From: an uncultured Prevotella sp.
Lineage (GTDB): Bacteria; Bacteroidota; Bacteroidia; Bacteroidales; Bacteroidaceae
Reading direction: 5' to 3'
DNA length: 64,000 nucleotides
Assembly (NCBI GenBank): GCA_905236755.1
Contig: CAJOCR010000002.1
Location: 90,344-154,343, forward strand
The notes under the pieces are model-generated. The model was not told the origin of the DNA, did no database searches, and saw only the letters and a program-made list of their open reading frames with translations. Position 1 is the first letter of the stretch, and each line of letters begins with the position of its first letter. Positions 60,497 through 64,000 of this stretch are shown here, piece after piece. The translations under genes were made by a program, and so were the position numbers.

Positions 60497-61747
60497 ATGA
60501 ATAAGAACATATATATAGCTATCATGAGTATTTTTGCATTATGTTCATGCAACGATACAAACGAATTAATTACTCCAGAAAGCAACCCAATAGAAATAAA
60601 ATCCTTTCAGGCAGGAATACTTTCTGCACCAGCCTCACGTGCCACAATTACATCCGATAATCTGGGAACAGCTATCGGTAGAGGCACATATAATTCGGCT
60701 ACCAATACCATCAACTTCGATAACGACAAAGACCAGATTGTCATTACCACATTCCAACGTGCCAACAATCCTATAAAAAGATACAGCTATCATAACCTTA
60801 TTCTCAACTATCAAGGAAACGGCTCGTGGGAACGACCAATGGAAGGCGAAACACCAACAGATGGTAACGAGAAAACGCTGTTCTGGACCGATGCTACAAG
60901 TGCCAACCAGATGATAGCCTACTCCATTCCCGTTAGCGACACCTTTGACTGGTATAGCAAGGAAATAAAGATTGATGACGAATCATCTATCAAATACTAT
61001 TATGGTTCACTTGGCGACATAACAAAAGACACTATAGACTTCTCTGACAACGAAAAAGGCGTGCAGCTAATGAACAACGAAGACCTGCTTCTTGTTAAGA
61101 ACGACACACTCACACCTTCAGACAATGGTGCAAAGGCAATACTTCATTTTCGCCATGCCCTTAGTTGCGTGCGAGTGAACGTGAACCTTAAAGACTATCT
61201 TGCCAATGGAGGCGACAAAAACACTACAATCAGCAATCTGAGAGTTCTCAACCAGCCTGTTTTCTATCGCTGGGATCAGGGAGATGCAGGTGTGCGTGCC
61301 CTCACCACAGATGCCGACAACGAGTTTATAAAGGAAAAATATAATGGAATGGAAATGACACTTCGCAAACCTGTGAAGTTCTATAACTACAACACCGTCT
61401 CTGCCGATACCGACAAGGAGAAAACATTCTCCTTCTACGGATTACTTGTTCCTCAAGATCAACAATACTACAACGCCACATCAACAACAGAACCCTTCAA
61501 CATAGAGTTTCTGGCACATTACACAGATGCCGATTCAGGCAAACCAGTTAGCAAACTCTATCGTTCCACCTTCAATACCGTGTTGCTGAAACCTGGCTTC
61601 ATCACCATTCTCAACATCGACCTCAACCACAAAGGCGAAGTCATCAGCTACGACGTCCAATATGTTGACTGGTCATCATCTAACGTTACAAAACAAATGG
61701 AACTCGAAAAAGGTGACGACACCTTTGACATGAGCGAGTTCAATTAA
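60497..61747 (+). CDS. Fimbrillin-family lipoprotein 6
   Basis: The protein has 416 residues. The lipobox LCSC gives Cys18, and the Arg site ASRAT is at Arg48. The fimbrillin core has HFRHALSCVRVNVNL near 217 and closes ILNIDLNHKGEVISYDVQYVDWSS near 376-400, then an acidic tail. It is the last gene of the locus, 12 nt after the preceding one. No forward terminator with a T-run is seen; the hairpin at 61796-61824 is oriented for the opposite gene but may still help. Confidence 0.85.
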   Translation: MNKNIYIAIMSIFALCSCNDTNELITPESNPIEIKSFQAGILSAPASRATITSDNLGTAIGRGTYNSATNTINFDNDKDQIVITTFQRANNPIKRYSYHNLILNYQGNGSWERPMEGETPTDGNEKTLFWTDATSANQMIAYSIPVSDTFDWYSKEIKIDDESSIKYYYGSLGDITKDTIDFSDNEKGVQLMNNEDLLLVKNDTLTPSDNGAKAILHFRHALSCVRVNVNLKDYLANGGDKNTTISNLRVLNQPVFYRWDQGDAGVRALTTDADNEFIKEKYNGMEMTLRKPVKFYNYNTVSADTDKEKTFSFYGLLVPQDQQYYNATSTTEPFNIEFLAHYTDADSGKPVSKLYRSTFNTVLLKPGFITILNIDLNHKGEVISYDVQYVDWSSSNVTKQMELEKGDDTFDMSEFN

Positions 61748-61790
61748 AGGTAAAAAGACTGATATCATTTTGATGATTATAGAATATAAA

Positions 61791-61824
61791 CAAAAAACCT
61801 CTGATGCATTACACATCAGAGGTT
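61791..61824 (-). terminator. Terminator for the HicB-like gene
   Basis: AACCTCTGATG pairs perfectly with CATCAGAGGTT around a 7-nt loop. The T-run follows on the reverse strand only. Confidence 0.85.
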
Positions 61825-61860
61825 AATTGTTGTGTCGGCATGGTCAATCCGACAATTCAA

Positions 61861-62274
61861 TTAAACAGTGACCATTTCAATATCCTTTGCAAGACGGCGA
61901 AGCCCATCTTTAATCTTTATCTCCTGCTTAGGACGAGGCTTGCTTATACCTGAAGCATAATGAGCAAGTTGCTTTTGATTAATGCCTGTAATAGCCTGAA
62001 GAGCAGCAAACGAGAATATACCACGATAATAATCCAGAAGTGTTGGAACATCAAATTCGTAAACTATTTCATACTCTCCATCAAAAATAGTAGGATATTC
62101 ATCTCCATCTTCCTTACGACCTTCAAGCCAGAAATCAATGCTCTCCTGAACATAAGCCTTAAAACCACTCATCTCACCTGTATAGGCAACAACCCAACCA
62201 GGGATAAGATCACATACACAGCAATATCCATTTTCTGTACGAGAGGCTTTCATTATAATTCTGTTCATATCCAT
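61861..62274 (-). CDS. HicB-family antitoxin-like repressor (orphan)
   Basis: The protein has 137 residues. The N-terminal part, IIMKASRTENGYCCVCDLIPGWVVAYTGEMSGFKAYVQESIDFWL, has the HicB fold (partly degraded RNase H-like). The C-terminal helix-turn-helix, IFSFAALQAITGINQKQLAHYASGISKPRPKQEIKI, is an XRE-type DNA-binding unit. HicB antitoxins normally pair with a small HicA RNase encoded next to them. I find no HicA on either side, so this looks like an orphan regulator. Twin palindromes at its promoter (62313-62326 and 62354-62371) suggest autoregulation. Confidence 0.82.
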   Translation of the reverse strand: MDMNRIIMKASRTENGYCCVCDLIPGWVVAYTGEMSGFKAYVQESIDFWLEGRKEDGDEYPTIFDGEYEIVYEFDVPTLLDYYRGIFSFAALQAITGINQKQLAHYASGISKPRPKQEIKIKDGLRRLAKDIEMVTV

Positions 62275-62306
62275 ATATTTATTATAAGTGCCACGTTAAA
62301 AGAATA

Positions 62307-62371
62307 CAAAAATAGTAATTTTACTACTAACAATCAACACTTTATGGCAAACTAATAGTATTTTTACTATT
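62307..62371 (-). promoter_or_regulatory. HicB-like gene promoter with two palindromic operators
   Basis: The -7 box is TATTTTTG (62307-62314, reverse strand). TAGTAA-TT-TTACTA at 62313-62326 overlaps it. AATAGTA-TTTT-TACTATT at 62354-62371 lies about 40 bp further upstream. Both share the TAGTA/TACTA core, as expected for a helix-turn-helix dimer that represses by looping or occlusion. Confidence 0.65.
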
Positions 62372-62552
62372 AATTAACATAAACTGTAGTGTACTGAATA
62401 AGTTTATGAGTTTGTGAGTTTAGTACAAAATGAATCTCAATCTCTTCAACGACTCTTTGCGCGTAAGCGGATGCTCTTTCCTGTATGCCATACTCTGCAT
62501 TTTCTCTGCATTCACTTTCTTGTGATATTTGTTCAGAATTATCTCCATTCAT
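62370..62552 (-). CDS. Doubtful 60-codon ORF
   Basis: It starts MNGDNSEQISQESECRENAEYG, is charged, and overlaps the upstream operator of the HicB-like gene by two bases. It has no TAnnTTTG promoter, no family and no HicA-like motif. It occupies the place where a toxin gene might be, so it is listed, but it may be chance. Confidence 0.2.
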   Translation of the reverse strand: MNGDNSEQISQESECRENAEYGIQERASAYAQRVVEEIEIHFVLNSQTHKLIQYTTVYVN

Positions 62553-62702
62553 TTTTTGTTTTAATTTACTAGCGTAGAATTAGACATTCCTTTTGATATT
62601 TCCAAACTTTTATGTTGTTTTTAGTTTAAACTCACTAACTATTTTCTTCATTCAAATAAAAATTGTACCTTTACAGAGGCAAAAAGATGATAGGCTGAAG
62701 TT

Positions 62703-62969
62703 ATGATTACAAAAGACAGTATAGAAACAGCATATAGTTTTCTTCATCAGAAACGAAACGTGTATATTCATTCTAACCTTGAATGGCAGAAGGACGATAT
62801 AGAATATGCCATTTCTTCATTTGTTGATGAGATGAATCCTGAACTATATAACCGCATTTCGAAAGGAAATCCCGATTTCCTTCGTACTCATAACTACTTC
62901 CTCAGCGATATCACCTCAGCTGTGGAACAAATGGAAGAACTATTAATAAGCGCCTCGCCAAATGATTGA
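62703..62969 (+). CDS. Hypothetical small protein
   Basis: The protein has 88 residues and is soluble and acidic. MITKDSIETAYSFLHQKRNVY, then WQKDDIEYAISSFVDEMNPELYNRI and a C-terminal helix SDITSAVEQMEELL suggest an all-helical fold. A TACCTTTA element near 62665, one base off the -7 consensus, lies about 30 bp upstream. I recognise no family. Its place next to a HicB-like gene and repeat arrays suggests an accessory, island-type gene. Confidence 0.6.
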   Translation: MITKDSIETAYSFLHQKRNVYIHSNLEWQKDDIEYAISSFVDEMNPELYNRISKGNPDFLRTHNYFLSDITSAVEQMEELLISASPND

Positions 62970-63245
62970 GCTTTCGCAAGCTTTGCTTGCTCAGTAGATA
63001 GAAGAAGACTAATGTGAATTACGAATTTGGAATTTGGAATGTTGAATTATTCGGCTACGCCGATTACCAATTATCCAATTATTAATTTTTCAATATTCAA
63101 TATTCAATTGCGAAGCACATGTCCTTTACCTCCGCCGTTGAAAACGGCATAACTTCTTTTAACTCCCTTTATCTCCTAAACTGATTGAAAATAAAAACTA
63201 ATTTTTCATTCTTTCCATTTTTCAATATTCCTTCCCTCCTTTCTC
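62970..63245. other. AT-rich repeat-derived region
   Basis: No gene is seen. It holds the GCAAGC-TTT-GCTTGC hairpin (62975-62992) and runs of GAATTTGGAATTTGGAATG and CAATTATCCAATTATTAATT-type motifs seen elsewhere between genes. Confidence 0.5.
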
Positions 63246-63289
63246 TAAGGTAACAATAAGGTAACGCTAAGGTAACGCTAAGGTAACAA
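63246..63289. repeat. 11-bp direct repeats, array 1 (TAAGGTAACRM x4)
   Basis: Four abutting units TAAGGTAACAA, TAAGGTAACGC, TAAGGTAACGC and TAAGGTAACAA, without spacers. Confidence 0.9.
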
Positions 63290-63310
63290 TAACCCGTCTC
63301 TAATCAAAAC

Positions 63311-63365
63311 TTAGAGAATCGTTAGAGAACGATTAGAGAAAGGTTAGAGAACGGTTAGAGGAACA
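63311..63365. repeat. 11-bp direct repeats, array 2 (TTAGAGAACGG x5)
   Basis: Five abutting units close to TTAGAGAACGG (TTAGAGAATCG, TTAGAGAACGA, TTAGAGAAAGG, TTAGAGAACGG, TTAGAGGAACA). The same 11-bp period as array 1 with an unrelated sequence; a stray GGTTAGAGAAA follows near 63434. Confidence 0.88.
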
Positions 63366-63568
63366 ACGGAAGAACAGTAGATTTTCATTCTCAAAAAGAA
63401 CAATAATTGCACCTTTTTCAAGCCCTCAAAATTTGGTTAGAGAAATACATGACTTCTGTTTTTTTATTACAAATCTCAAATCATCCCGAAGAAAGCAAAA
63501 AGACGAAAGAACCCGAAAATATATAATCTATTCATGAAAAAAAGTTGTTTTAATTTGACGGTATTGAA

Positions 63569-63576
63569 TATTTTTG
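63569..63576 (+). promoter_or_regulatory. -7 box for the small frameshifted gene
   Basis: TATTTTTG with a TTG 21 bp upstream (63545-63547). Confidence 0.5.
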
Positions 63577-63610
63577 TACTTTTGGGAGCAGCAATATAAA
63601 CAAAACCGAT

Positions 63611-63908
63611 ATGAAAATTACAAAAGAAGAAGCCTTAAAACGATTCAAGGACGCTCTCGAAAAAAAGAAAGCTTGGGAAGAAAAATTCGAAGCAAAATAT
63701 GCTGATGTAAAAAATCTATATACTACAGCATAAAGGTTATGAATTTTCATTAGACATTATCAATAAGAAATCGCCATATCTGGTCAAACGAGCAGATGAT
63801 GGCGATTATGTATTTCAGACCGCTAAAGGTGTTATATATGGTGTTGGTTTTATTGAAAATGATCCACTTGGAGGTTGTGAAACATACCAATTATCTATAA
63901 ATAACTAA
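63611..63908 (+). pseudogene. Small gene interrupted by a +1 shift at an A6 tract (or two small ORFs)
   Basis: ORF 1 (63611-63733) gives 40 residues: MKITKEEALKRFKDALEKKK, AWEEKFEAKYADVKNLYTTA. In the +1 frame a second open stretch (63711-63908, 65 codons, no ATG) encodes YEFSLDIINKKSPYLVKRAD then FQTAKGVIYGVGF, which faintly recalls DUF6169-type small proteins. Removing one base from the A6 run at 63709-63714 would join them into a 98-residue protein. It may be a recent frameshift, a homopolymer sequencing error, a programmed shift, or two genes with a non-ATG second start. Confidence 0.45.
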
Positions 63909-64000
63909 AGTTTCGCAAGCGAATTATTTTACTTGAGATTTTAAAAAGAAGAAAATGTGTATGAATGGAATACGGCTCAGAATGAGCCTATAATGATTTT
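63909..64000. other. Right edge, nothing assignable
   Basis: Starts with the short palindromic TTTCGCAAGCGAA. Short ATG frames near 63960 stop within 12 codons. A gene could begin at the last bases but cannot be judged. Confidence 0.5.

Noticed and set aside
62275..62702. HicA toxin partner of the HicB-like gene
   Set aside because: The only ORF here (62370-62552, reverse) lacks the dsRBD-like HicA sequence with its catalytic His.
1..64000. tRNA or rRNA genes
   Set aside because: No cloverleaf with T-loop GTTCRANNC and a matching acceptor stem was seen in the intergenic regions. The GTTCAC motifs at 6418-6612 lack the rest of a tRNA.

Overview
The window is a chromosomal segment of a Bacteroidales bacterium, most likely Prevotellaceae (Prevotella/Segatella-like). 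The reasons are: promoters of the Bacteroidetes type (TTTG, about 19 bp, TAnnTTTG) before many genes; almost no Shine-Dalgarno sites; a Mfa/FimA-type fimbrillin locus with DUF3575 and DUF5119 partners; a PurF-like protein that begins Met-Gly-Gly; and a moderately AT-rich composition with many short dispersed repeats between genes. The family and genus placement is inference from protein families, not from a database search.

Positions 1-41,124 are mostly housekeeping. In order they hold: a carboxyltransferase subunit cut by the left edge; a lipoprotein; a patatin-like phospholipase with a C-terminal barrel; two tandem paralogous membrane-anchored proteins; a queuosine-precursor operon (yhhQ-queF) headed by a preQ1-I-like riboswitch; a cation antiporter with two tandem deoxynucleoside kinases; a large FAD/Fe-S dehydrogenase; yfcE; a lysS-gpsA-pgi-HAD-TSCPD-tex cluster; a small sigma-70 factor; a nitroreductase; an HD protein; mnmA; an epimerase; a PurF-like protein; rsgA; frr; fRMsr; rsmA; rhuM; a flippase-like membrane protein; pepD; corA behind a structured leader with an 11-codon ORF; a DUF349 protein; an M15 peptidase; and small membrane proteins.

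Positions 41,573-61,747 form one 20-kb rightward locus of twelve genes with short gaps or overlaps. It has an OmpA/DUF3575 outer-membrane protein, a DUF5119 lipoprotein and ten fimbrillin-family lipoproteins. Three of these carry two fimbrillin domains in tandem, and two have large C-terminal adhesin-like extensions. All ten carry an Arg, mostly in an S-R-A/T/S context, 28-36 residues after the lipid Cys, which fits protease-activated strand-exchange assembly of a surface fimbria. Positions 61,748-64,000 are accessory: a HicB-like repressor with twin palindromic operators, a small unknown protein, arrays of 11-bp repeats and a small frameshifted gene.

The items I find most unusual are: the corA leader (a short ORF with two mutually exclusive hairpins, one next to the start codon); the fimbrial locus and its conserved Arg; a promoter-carrying dispersed repeat family; a compact gene for a 29-residue hydrophobic peptide; a 49-residue ORF overlapping mnmA; and several repeat families. 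All calls come from reading the sequence. Family names are from memory of motifs and were not checked by search.
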